Part shown: positions 17,506 to 25,584 of the stretch, piece by piece
Layout: each line of letters opens with the position of its first letter
How positions within the stretch are numbered: the first letter of the stretch is position 1
DNA from: Dokdonella_A soli
GTDB taxonomy: Bacteria > Pseudomonadota > Gammaproteobacteria > Xanthomonadales > Rhodanobacteraceae
Direction: 5' to 3'
DNA length: 64,000 bases
NCBI RefSeq assembly: GCF_039523175.1
Contig: NZ_BAAAEU010000001.1
Span: forward strand, 186,001-250,000
Translations under genes and position numbers: made by a program
Notes under the pieces: generated by a model
The model's input: the letters and a program-made list of their open reading frames with translations, nothing else
Told to the model about the DNA's origin: nothing
Database searches by the model: none

Positions 17506-17985
17506 TCAGCGCAGGCGCATCAGGTGATTGTCACGGATCATCACGCGATCGCCCGGACGCAGGTCGTCGTTGTCCCACTGCGTCACGGTCGCCCATTGCC
17601 CGTTGTCGAGCCTCACGTTGAATTGCCACGCGGGGCGATCGCCACGATCGTTGCTGTTGCGCTCGATCGCATTGCCGGCGAAGCCGCCGGCGACTGCGCC
17701 GGCGACCGTCGTGGCTGTCCGCCCGCGTCCGTGGCCAAGCGTATTGCCGAGCACGCCGCCGATGATCGCGCCAAGCACGGCGCCGCCACCGCCCGTTGAA
17801 TTCTCGCGCACATAGACCTGGCTGACGTCGCGAATCACGCCGCACCGCGAGCAGTCATACTCCGCCCGCCGCTGATAATAGGAATCGTCATAGCTGTACC
17901 TCGCACGCGGTGGCGTCGCGACGCAGCCGGCCATCGTCACGACCGCGATCCCCGCCAGCACCATCGACACGAAATGATTTCTCAT
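17506..17985 (-). CDS. Glycine-zipper outer-membrane lipoprotein
   Basis: 159 residues with a lipoprotein signal (MRNHFVSMVLAGIAVVTMAGC, acylated Cys at 21). A central Gly/Ala-rich 2TM glycine-zipper segment (GAVLGAIIGGVLGNTLGHGRGRTATTVAGAVAGG shortened here; about 68-105) resembles SlyB/YmgG/PcP family proteins; a small C-terminal beta-rich domain follows. Such proteins sit in the outer membrane; SlyB is induced by Mg2+ limitation through PhoP in some bacteria, which is notable because an MgtE gene is divergent next door, but regulation is not visible here. Start at ATG 17983-17985; the longer frame upstream lacks the lipobox context. Confidence 0.82.
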   Translation of the reverse strand: MRNHFVSMVLAGIAVVTMAGCVATPPRARYSYDDSYYQRRAEYDCSRCGVIRDVSQVYVRENSTGGGGAVLGAIIGGVLGNTLGHGRGRTATTVAGAVAGGFAGNAIERNSNDRGDRPAWQFNVRLDNGQWATVTQWDNDDLRPGDRVMIRDNHLMRLR

Positions 17986-18168
17986 CGCAGGATTCCCTTG
18001 GTTGGTTTGCAGACGGGCATGGTCGTCCCCGCATGGTAAAGATGCCATGAATGGCGGATCCGGCACACCTCCGATGAGATGGCGATGCCACGCCAGCACT
18101 GCCGTGCCGAACGCTATATGCGCGGCCAGGCATCAGATAGCATCGCGCCGCCGACCAGGGGTTCCGCG

Positions 18169-19371
18169 ATGCAACAGGACAACGTGACGATCGACGAACT
18201 CCGCGAACTCGATGCCGACGGCACCGTCACGCGCCTCGCCCCATTGCCGAACCCCGCCATCGCGCGCTTGCTGCACGGGCTCGGCCCGGGGCGTGCCGTC
18301 GCGATCATGGATCGCTTCGGTCCGGAACGCCGTCGGCAGATCGCGTTCGCAGCCGGCCAGGGCGAGGATGGCCAGTGGCTGAGCGGGCAGCACTGGCCGG
18401 AAGGTTCGATCGGCCGCCTGATGGAACCGCCGCCCGCCGTGTTCCCGCCCGATGCGACCGTGACCGAAGTCATCCAGACTCTGCGCCCGATCGTCTCGCA
18501 TACCTTGGTCACCTACGTGTTCGTGATCGACGGCGAACGCCACCTGATCGGACTGGTCGCGTTCCGCGAACTCGCGTTCGCGCAGCCCGGGCAGCGTCTG
18601 GCCGACATCATGATCGTGCGGCCGTTCGCGTTGCGGCCCGACACGGAAGTGATCGACGCGATGCGCGAGGTCGTGCGCCGGCACTATCCGGTGTATCCCG
18701 TCAGCGATGCCGACGGCCGCCTGATCGGCATCGTGCGCGGTGCCGTGCTGTTCGAGGAGCAGGCGTTCGAGATCAGCGCCCAGGCGGGCGCAATGGTCGG
18801 CGTCGAGAAGGAGGAGCGACTGGCGACGCCTTGGCTGCGCAGCCTGCGCTTCCGCAATCCGTGGCTGCAGATCAACCTGCTGACGACGTTCATCACCGCG
18901 ACCGTGGTCGGTTCGTTCCAGAACACGATCAATCACATCGTGCTGCTCGCGGTGTTCCTGCCGGTGCTGTCGGACCAGTGCAACAACACCGGCAGCCAGG
19001 CGCTCGCGGTCACCCTGCGCGGCCTCACGTTCGGCGAGCTGAAGCCGGGTCGCGGCTGGATCCTGCTCGCCAAGGAGGCCTGGCTGGGATTCCTCAACGG
19101 CGCGCTGACCGGCCTGGTCGCCGCGCTCGCGATGTTGGCACTCGCGCGCTACCAGGGCCATCCGCAGGCCTTCGTGCTCGCAGTGATCACGTTCGCCGCA
19201 CTCACCGGCAGCTGTGTGCTGGCAGGGATCGTCGGCGCTGGCGTGCCGCAGATCCTGAAACGCCTCGGCGCCGATCCGGCGACTGCATCAAGCATCTTCC
19301 TGACCAAGGCCACCGACGTCGCCAGCCTTGGCCTGTTCCTCGGCCTCGCAACGTGGCTGATCGCGGGCTGA
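18169..19371 (+). CDS. mgtE: MgtE-family magnesium channel
   Basis: Mg2+-gated channel of the inner membrane. 400 residues: a shortened N-terminal domain (1-90), two CBS domains (about 95-150 and 155-215) whose Mg2+ binding normally closes the pore, and a five-helix membrane domain (about 235-400). The pore-entry motif, commonly PxxxxMGGNAGxQ, here reads LPVLSDQCNNTGSQ; the last-helix aspartate is kept in TKATDVASLG. ATG 18169 is chosen because upstream residues lack family similarity. Second Mg2+ uptake system in the window besides the unrelated MgtA ATPase. Confidence 0.88.
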   Translation: MQQDNVTIDELRELDADGTVTRLAPLPNPAIARLLHGLGPGRAVAIMDRFGPERRRQIAFAAGQGEDGQWLSGQHWPEGSIGRLMEPPPAVFPPDATVTEVIQTLRPIVSHTLVTYVFVIDGERHLIGLVAFRELAFAQPGQRLADIMIVRPFALRPDTEVIDAMREVVRRHYPVYPVSDADGRLIGIVRGAVLFEEQAFEISAQAGAMVGVEKEERLATPWLRSLRFRNPWLQINLLTTFITATVVGSFQNTINHIVLLAVFLPVLSDQCNNTGSQALAVTLRGLTFGELKPGRGWILLAKEAWLGFLNGALTGLVAALAMLALARYQGHPQAFVLAVITFAALTGSCVLAGIVGAGVPQILKRLGADPATASSIFLTKATDVASLGLFLGLATWLIAG

Positions 19372-19413
19372 GTGCTTCACGACAAAGCCGGGGGCTTTGG
19401 CCACGTGAATCGC

Positions 19414-20188
19414 TCAGCCAGTAGCTGACGCGCAATCTCCCGTACCGCTCGCTCGTCTGCAGACACGAGCGGTGTTCGCGAACGGGCCGTGGTTGCGCAG
19501 GGTTGGATCCCGCCGGTGTCGTCCAGCCGCTGAAGTTGACTGGCACCGGGTCGGCGGTCGTGTCGACGACGATCCGGGTCGCAGCCGCCATATCGATCTT
19601 CAACACCGAGGTGGCCGACGGTGTCGTGCCCGGATTGAACGCGACCTCGATGCTGTAGGTCGTGTTCGGCTGCAGCCTCAGGCCGGCGATGCGCGCGAAG
19701 TTGTTGTTGGTGCTGGCCGGCAAGCCGTCGTCGTTGCAGCCGCCGGTCACCATCCGGAAACCGGACGTCGGCGTTCCCGTCCACACGGCGATCACCGGGT
19801 CGAACCCCGCGACGGTGAAGCTCGCCTCGGTCGCCTTGATGTTCACGTACTCGACGGCAGCACCGGTCGTGTACGTGTACCAGACCGTGTCGGCCATCTG
19901 GCCCTCTGCCGCATTGAACGCCGCGGGAGCCGGGTTGACGAATGTCACGTTCTTGCAGGTGATCATCGGATCCGTGGCATCCACGGTCGCGAGATTGACG
20001 TTCGCCACCGTGCCGCTGTGCGGCGTCGCCGGCGTGAGCGCAACGGGCGCAGCCGGATTGTTGATCTGGATCGCGTTGGTCCACGTGTCGTTCGCTGGGG
20101 CCGTCTGTGCCCAGACTGCGTTTGCACAGCCGGCGAGAGCCATCAGGGACAGGGCCCGCAATGCGGTGCCTGCAGTGTGTCGTTTCAT
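19414..20188 (-). pseudogene. Secreted protein of unknown function, frameshifted near the 3' end
   Basis: Begins at ATG 20186-20188 after GAGGGG, with a signal peptide (residues 1-about 28, ending AVWAQ). The mature part is a beta-rich domain (APANDTWTNAIQI..., TVWYTYTTGA..., VAVWTGT-like VIAVWTGTPTSGF, NTTYSIEVAF) of the kind found N-terminal in secreted Lysobacterales proteins. After about residue 235 (NFSGWTTPAG) the frame becomes Arg-rich and would run antisense into mgtE to 19202. Removing one G from the GGG run at 19509-19511 restores a plausible tail (PADPTLRNHGPFANT) ending at TGA 19414-19416. So either a one-base insertion or a sequence error. Function unknown. Confidence 0.55.
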
Positions 20189-20600
20189 TCCCCTCGCACC
20201 GATGAAGTAGCTATGGTCGTGAGTCCCCCTTCCGGGACCTTCGCGAGTCTCATCCCCGTGGGCATGGGCAACATCAAACGCCCCTGACAATGTCATGACA
20301 GTTTCAGCGGGCGGCATTGGCACGACGTGAACCTGCAACGTGCGGGCCTGCGGAACAGCTCGCGACTACAGGCGAGAACCCGGAGAACTGCTGCAGATCG
20401 TGGCCCCGGCAATCAGCGCCCCGCACGGATCGGCGTTCTTCGTGACCGCACTGTCAGGAAACAAGAGGAGCGTGTTGCTACGCCCCATATTTATTGGCGC
20501 GCCCTTTGTCACACGTGCACGCGCCCCATCGCCGAGCAGCCGCGAATGTCCTGCTTTGCGGACATGGCGCCGCGCTTCACCACAGACTACCCTTCCGCCA
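20189..20600. other. Divergent intergenic region upstream of the winged-helix/TPR regulator
   Basis: 412 bases between two diverging genes. It holds a 24-base near-perfect dyad at 20284-20307, listed separately, and no supported gene. The plus-strand frame is open from 20340, but the residues before 20601 do not look like protein of the regulator family. Confidence 0.5.
20284..20307. promoter_or_regulatory. Candidate operator dyad
   Basis: The 24 bases from 20284 to 20307 form a dyad with a perfect ten-base core TGTCATGACA (20291-20300) and matching CTGA/TCAG ends; only four of 24 positions break symmetry. It lies about 95 bases upstream of the secreted-protein start and 294 before the regulator gene. 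The binding protein is unknown; the adjacent winged-helix regulator is a candidate. Confidence 0.4.
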
Positions 20601-23078
20601 ATGAATTCCGAGCAATATCAATTTCTGGGTTGCAGCGCCGATACCGCTGCGCGTGAGTTGCGTCGTGACGGCAAGGTGGTCGAACTGTCACCCAAGGTGT
20701 TCGACTGCCTGATCTACCTGATCGAGAACCGCGAGCGCGCGGTCAGCCGCGACGAATTGATCGCCGCGGTGTGGGGCCGCGCCAACGTCAGCGACACCCA
20801 GCTTGGCCAGACCGTGCTGAAAGCCCGTCGCGCGATCGGAGACACCAGTCAGGAACAGCCCGCGATCCGCACCGTGCGCCGCTTCGGCTATCGCTGGATC
20901 GCCGAGACGTCGATCGAAACCGCTCACTCTCCCGCCACTGCGCCTGTGCACAAACCCGCGCTGGTGCCGGAGGTGGCTGCGCCCGCCCCGCCCATCCCCG
21001 CGGCCACGGACGACGAGATGCGACTGAGTGAGCCGCCATCGCCACCGCCTCGTCGGTCATCGGTCGCGCGGACTGGTGGCGTGGTCGCCGTTACGCTGGC
21101 GGCCCTCGCTATGACGCTGGCTGCGATCCACGCATGGCGCGGCGACAAACCGGATCGCCCCGGATCGCCGTCGCAGGAGCGAACGCCTGAGCAGGCGGCA
21201 GTGGCCGAACGGGGCGCGAGCATCCCGAGTCAGGATGGCACCGTCGCTGTGATGCCTGTCTCGCATAGCGCCGGTGACGACTGGTTCTGGCTGCGGCTCG
21301 GCCTGATGGACCAGATCGGACGCCGCCTGCATCTCGCCGGCTTTGCAGTCGTGCCGAGCAGCAACGTCGTGGCGCTGACGCGCGCCTTGCCCCAGACCGC
21401 GACGATTCCCGATACCAGCGTGCGCGCCGCGACCGGCGCGCGCTATGTGGTGCTGCCACAAGCCATCAGGACAGCGACGGGCTGGCGCGTGCAACTGGAC
21501 GTCCACGAAGGCGATCGCTCGACACGGCTGGTCGAAGGCGTCGGCGCCGATGTGGTGGTCGCCGCGGATTCCGCCACTGATCGGTTGCTGCTCGCGCTCG
21601 GCAAATCACCGCCACACGAACAAGGCTCCGCAATGCCCACCACCGACCAGTTGCTGCAACGCGCCGATGCGCTGCTGGGTTCGGATTTCGCGGGTGCCAA
21701 GCGCGTGATGGACGCCGTGCCACCGGCCCAGCGCGAACTGCCTGCCGTGCGTCTCGTGTTGGCGCGGATCGAGTGGCGAACGGGCGCGTTCGATTTGGCG
21801 CGTACCCATCTGGGTGCGCTGCTGCGCGAAGTTCCCGCCGAACGCGATCCGGCCCTGCGTGCCCGCGCGCTGTACGCGCTGGCCTCCATCGACGTGCAGG
21901 AAGATCGGAGCGCTGACGCCGAACCCCTTTTTTCCGAAGCCTTGACGCTGCGGCTGCGCGACAACCAGCCAGCCGAACTCGGCGAGATCTATACCGGACT
22001 TGCCGGCGCGTTCATGAATCTCGGCCGCTACGCGCAGGCAAGCGATGCGCTGGCGCGGGCGCGCGTGCAGCTCGACCTCGCCGGCGACACGCTCGCGCTG
22101 GCGCGCGTCGATGCGAACGAAGGCGCGCTCGACGTCGTTCGCGGCCGACCGGCGGAAGGCTTGCCGCTGTTGCAGCGCGCGGCTGAATGCTTCCGACTTT
22201 TCGGCGCGGTGACCGGGCGCCTCCTCACCGTCGCCGCCGAGGTCAAGGCCCAATTGGCCCTGCTCGATCCGGCTGGCGCACTGGTGACCGCCGATGCGAT
22301 CGACGCGCAGTTCGACCAGCGCGACAACGCTCACATTCGCGCCACGCTCGGCGTGCAGCGCGCTCGCGCGCTCGCGGCGAACGGCCGCATCGCCGAAGCG
22401 ATCCACCTGCTAGACAAGCTGAAAACCGACGTCGCACAAGGCAAACATGCCGGCCTGCCCGGCGATATCGCGTCCACGCGCGCGCAGTTGGCGCTGGCTG
22501 CCGGCGACGCCGTGACGGCTGAAAAGGAGGCTCGGATTGCGGTGGCCGCGCTGCAAACCGTCGATGAGCAGCACGAGCGTGCGCGCGCATGGCGCGTGCT
22601 GACACGCGCGTTGCAAGCCGGTGGCCATGTCGACGAGGCGACCTCCCAGGTTCGCGAGTTTTCGCAATGGGCCACGACGATGCAGCCGGCATCGCCGCCG
22701 GTTTTGTATGCCGCGCTGGCCGGCGCGGAACACGCGCGCGACCTGCATCGAACCGACGAAGCCGACAAGGCCTATGGCGCAGCGCTTGAGGCCGCCGAAC
22801 ACTGGGACGTTCCGGACGATCTCGCCGAAGTCGTCGAGTCCTTCGGCAATGCGCTGATCAAAGACGGTCGACTCGATCTTGCCAATCAGGTCATCGCGCG
22901 AATCGCTCGCTGGACCGACCGTGATTTCGCGTGCGCCCTGCTGCAAGCCCGGCTGTATAACGCGGTCGGACAACGGACCGGCGCCGAAAATGCGTTGGCG
23001 CGCGCGCGCAGCCTGGCCGGAGAGCGTGCGTTGCCCGCTTTGCTGATCGATCGACCCGCGAACGTGTCGCGCGACTAG
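20601..23078 (+). CDS. Membrane-anchored winged-helix regulator with TPR-rich periplasmic part
   Basis: 825 residues. An OmpR/PhoB-type winged-helix DNA-binding domain (about 5-100; ELRRDGKVVELSPKVFDCLIYLIEN, DTQLGQTVLKARRAIGD, IRTVRRFGYRWIAE) is followed by a Pro-rich linker, one membrane helix (about 159-179) and a long helical region with TPR-like repeats to the end. This is the ToxR/CadC plan: DNA binding in the cytoplasm, sensing in the periplasm, no receiver domain. Start at ATG 20601 because the wHTH begins there. Such genes are abundant in Lysobacterales; the signal and targets are unknown. It is divergent from one secreted-protein gene and convergent with another. Confidence 0.82.
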   Translation: MNSEQYQFLGCSADTAARELRRDGKVVELSPKVFDCLIYLIENRERAVSRDELIAAVWGRANVSDTQLGQTVLKARRAIGDTSQEQPAIRTVRRFGYRWIAETSIETAHSPATAPVHKPALVPEVAAPAPPIPAATDDEMRLSEPPSPPPRRSSVARTGGVVAVTLAALAMTLAAIHAWRGDKPDRPGSPSQERTPEQAAVAERGASIPSQDGTVAVMPVSHSAGDDWFWLRLGLMDQIGRRLHLAGFAVVPSSNVVALTRALPQTATIPDTSVRAATGARYVVLPQAIRTATGWRVQLDVHEGDRSTRLVEGVGADVVVAADSATDRLLLALGKSPPHEQGSAMPTTDQLLQRADALLGSDFAGAKRVMDAVPPAQRELPAVRLVLARIEWRTGAFDLARTHLGALLREVPAERDPALRARALYALASIDVQEDRSADAEPLFSEALTLRLRDNQPAELGEIYTGLAGAFMNLGRYAQASDALARARVQLDLAGDTLALARVDANEGALDVVRGRPAEGLPLLQRAAECFRLFGAVTGRLLTVAAEVKAQLALLDPAGALVTADAIDAQFDQRDNAHIRATLGVQRARALAANGRIAEAIHLLDKLKTDVAQGKHAGLPGDIASTRAQLALAAGDAVTAEKEARIAVAALQTVDEQHERARAWRVLTRALQAGGHVDEATSQVREFSQWATTMQPASPPVLYAALAGAEHARDLHRTDEADKAYGAALEAAEHWDVPDDLAEVVESFGNALIKDGRLDLANQVIARIARWTDRDFACALLQARLYNAVGQRTGAENALARARSLAGERALPALLIDRPANVSRD

Positions 23079-23154
23079 CCGACTCCCCCAGCGTGAGCCT
23101 TCACTGCGAAATTCCGGACAACGGCTTCCGTTTTCACACAACACGCCCCGACCC

Positions 23155-23187
23155 AAAAAGACGCCGTCCGAGAGCAGGTGAACGGCG
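23155..23187 (-). terminator. Probable terminator after the HAF-repeat gene
   Basis: On the minus strand a six-pair stem CGCCGT/ACGGCG (23182-23187 with 23162-23167; loop 14) is followed after one more pair-free base or two by TTTTT (23159-23155). A separate perfect 12-pair hairpin, GCGGCGGCGATC with its complement at 23204-23231, lies between the stop codon and this element. Confidence 0.6.
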
Positions 23188-23238
23188 CTTGAGGGACTGG
23201 TATGCGGCGGCGATCGTCGGATCGCCGCCGCGAGGGCC

Positions 23239-25212
23239 TTACTGCCCCACCGTGATCGCCCTGCCGTCGCCATCGAAGGCGTAGCTGACGAGCGTCACCG
23301 GATAGCCCGTGGTACCCGCCGTGGTCTGCACGCGAGCGTAGCCATAGCAGAAGCCACCTGCGACCTGATTGACCTGACGGGGCTTGTCGCACTGGAAACG
23401 GAAGCCGACATAGCCATCCACGCCGGCCAGCCACGCGGGCGAGGTCAGGAATGCGGTGGAACCGTAGGTCAAGTAGGTCGACGGTCCGACCACGTCGCCG
23501 GGATGCATCACGATCACGTTGTTGCCGGTGTCAACCGCCAGGCCATCCATGTTCGTCTTGACCGTCGTGAAGGTCAGGTGGCCACCGCTGGCATCAAACA
23601 GGTTGAGATCCCACGGGCCCGACTTCGGGCCGGCGTCGTCGATCGCGCCAGTGACCCAGTTGATCGTCGAACCGGCAGTGGCGTCGACCATCACGTGATT
23701 GAGCGTGGGCGAATGCACGACGCCGTTGCCACCCGGGATCACCTGAAGCGACGTATTGGAATCCGTCCGGTTCTGGCCGGCGGAGGTCACCAGCGAACCT
23801 GTCGGAATCACGTTCTGGTAGGTGCCGCTCAGGTTCGAGGTGACCGCGATCGAGATCACGCAGTGACGACCGGCCGGGATGACGGCGCCGCCATGCAACG
23901 TGATGGTGTCGTAGCCCGCATACGCGACCAGCGGATCGGCGCTGCAGGTATTGGAGGCGTTCGGCGTGGCGGCGATGACCAGTCCGAACGGGAGCTGGTC
24001 GATGAAATCGCTGGTCAGCGTCGCGTCGGCCTTGCCGGGATTGTCGAGGTCGATGGTCAACGTGGCCGGTGCGCCTTGTGCGCCCTGCGCGAGGATCGTG
24101 CTCGGCGACAGCGTCGCGAAGACACCGAGCGAGGTACCGTCGAAAGCATCCGAGAACAGCTTGTCCGGCGTTACCTGCACCGTGTAGGACGCGGCCGTCG
24201 AACTCGCGGACCAGCCAGCGACAAATGTGGCATCGCTGGACAGCGCCCGCACGGCGCCGTCGAGATTCACGTTCCAGTCGGCCGGTACCGTACCGCCGTT
24301 GGCGGTGATCCAGTCCACCAACCTCATCGTGCCGACGCCTTCGTGCCAGATCAGCGCAGTGAGCGGATCGGTGTAATTCGCGTTGAAGAAGCCCGCGTTG
24401 CCGACGATGGTCTTGCCGTCATTGGAAACGGCGAACGAATGATCCATGTCCGGGATGAACAGGACCGAATTGTCCGCCCGGTTCCAACGCCAGCCGCCGG
24501 AGTTGCCATTGATGTCGCTGCTATAGCTGCCAACCACGAACTGATCGTTCGCGCTAATGCCATCCGCCTCGCCGTAGGGCAGACTCGGCGAGAGGCCGAT
24601 GTCCTGCGGCGCGCCATCCACCCAGATCACGCCGGTACGGAAACCGTAGGTCTCGTCGTTCCAGCCATAGATGATATGGCCGTCGGTGCTGATGCCATTC
24701 GCGCGCGAGTACGCAATCGTGCGATTGACCGGCAGTTTCTTCATGCCGGCGGCCGCGCTCCACACATAGGCGCTACCAACGCCCTGTATGCCTGTGTGGG
24801 TGGTGGACAGGCCAACCAGGGTGCCGTCGTCGGAAATGCCGTAGGCACCGGAGTCTTCGAGCAATGGATTGGAAATCGCGACCGGGTTGCTGCCGATCGG
24901 TGCATACGCGCCGGTATCGGTGCCGCCTTGGCTGGTACCGCCGTTGACGAGGAGAGCACCCGCCAGCGTGCCGGCGCTGTTGACGCCTAACACGCCCATC
25001 GTCAGGAGGTCGACCTGCCGAGTCGCCATGTTGTAACGGAAGCCCGTCGCACCGGTGCTGTTCGTGCCGACCAGATACGCGCCGTTGGGCGAGAGCCTGC
25101 CGATGGAGGCGGGCGAAATCTGACTGATGTCGAAAGGCGAGAAGGTGACGACGTCGGCGTGGGCTACGCCACAGACAGCCAGTGCGATAACGGCGGACAA
25201 GGTGTTGCGCAT
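23239..25212 (-). CDS. Secreted HAF-repeat protein with DUF7933-like domain
   Basis: 657-residue exported protein, signal peptide about 1-20 (MRNTLSAVIALAVCGVAHA). The N-terminal half has repeated GISDDGTLVG, GISTDGHIIYG, GISANDQFVVGS and AVSNDGKTIVG units, the pattern of HAF repeats that fold as a beta-propeller. Mid-protein is KLFSDAFDG, then a beta-sandwich segment (STILAQGAQGAPATLTIDLDN...LPFGLVI...NTC) resembling the DUF7933/DUF11 adhesion-like domains, and a Cys-containing C-terminal domain. Start at ATG 25210-25212 after a GGGGG ribosome site. Function unknown; an extracellular or cell-surface role is likely. Confidence 0.72.
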   Translation of the reverse strand: MRNTLSAVIALAVCGVAHADVVTFSPFDISQISPASIGRLSPNGAYLVGTNSTGATGFRYNMATRQVDLLTMGVLGVNSAGTLAGALLVNGGTSQGGTDTGAYAPIGSNPVAISNPLLEDSGAYGISDDGTLVGLSTTHTGIQGVGSAYVWSAAAGMKKLPVNRTIAYSRANGISTDGHIIYGWNDETYGFRTGVIWVDGAPQDIGLSPSLPYGEADGISANDQFVVGSYSSDINGNSGGWRWNRADNSVLFIPDMDHSFAVSNDGKTIVGNAGFFNANYTDPLTALIWHEGVGTMRLVDWITANGGTVPADWNVNLDGAVRALSSDATFVAGWSASSTAASYTVQVTPDKLFSDAFDGTSLGVFATLSPSTILAQGAQGAPATLTIDLDNPGKADATLTSDFIDQLPFGLVIAATPNASNTCSADPLVAYAGYDTITLHGGAVIPAGRHCVISIAVTSNLSGTYQNVIPTGSLVTSAGQNRTDSNTSLQVIPGGNGVVHSPTLNHVMVDATAGSTINWVTGAIDDAGPKSGPWDLNLFDASGGHLTFTTVKTNMDGLAVDTGNNVIVMHPGDVVGPSTYLTYGSTAFLTSPAWLAGVDGYVGFRFQCDKPRQVNQVAGGFCYGYARVQTTAGTTGYPVTLVSYAFDGDGRAITVGQ

Positions 25213-25584
25213 GGAACCCCCAAGATGGACGTGTTCTGAATGAAATTTGGACAGCGTCGCCGATCTGACACATATCGAACCAGCGTGGCTCAATGGGTAT
25301 CAGCCTGATGGCAGGCCATGCACTCCTGCCTCGTTCCGATCGCGCTCCGACCTCATTCGCATTTCATTCCACAGAATTCCAAGGCGTTGTTTTCCCTTGG
25401 AAATCCTTGTTAGCAGAGCAAGCGTCCGACGGATGGCTTTGCGCCATCCGCCGGTCATGGCGCGGCTCAGCGAGCGGACTCAACCTCATCACTCCATCGG
25501 GCAACCTCTCCATCGATCGGCTCCCACTGCGCCGACCGGAATGACGTCTGCAGATCGGCGGCACGAGCTCGCGGACAACATGCG
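25213..25584. other. Intergenic region between HAF gene and broken subtilase
   Basis: 372 bases. It holds the HAF gene's promoter region and two inverted repeats, TCCAAGG...CCTTGGA around 25377-25402 and CGGATGGC/GCCATCCG at 25430-25450, neither followed by a T run. No gene seen; the subtilase frame technically stays open through here to 25364 but without family similarity. Confidence 0.45.

Noticed and set aside
19202..19371. Secreted-protein frame overlapping the 3' end of mgtE
   Set aside because: The overlap exists only in the frame after the probable extra G at 19509-19511; the restored frame stops at 19414, outside mgtE.
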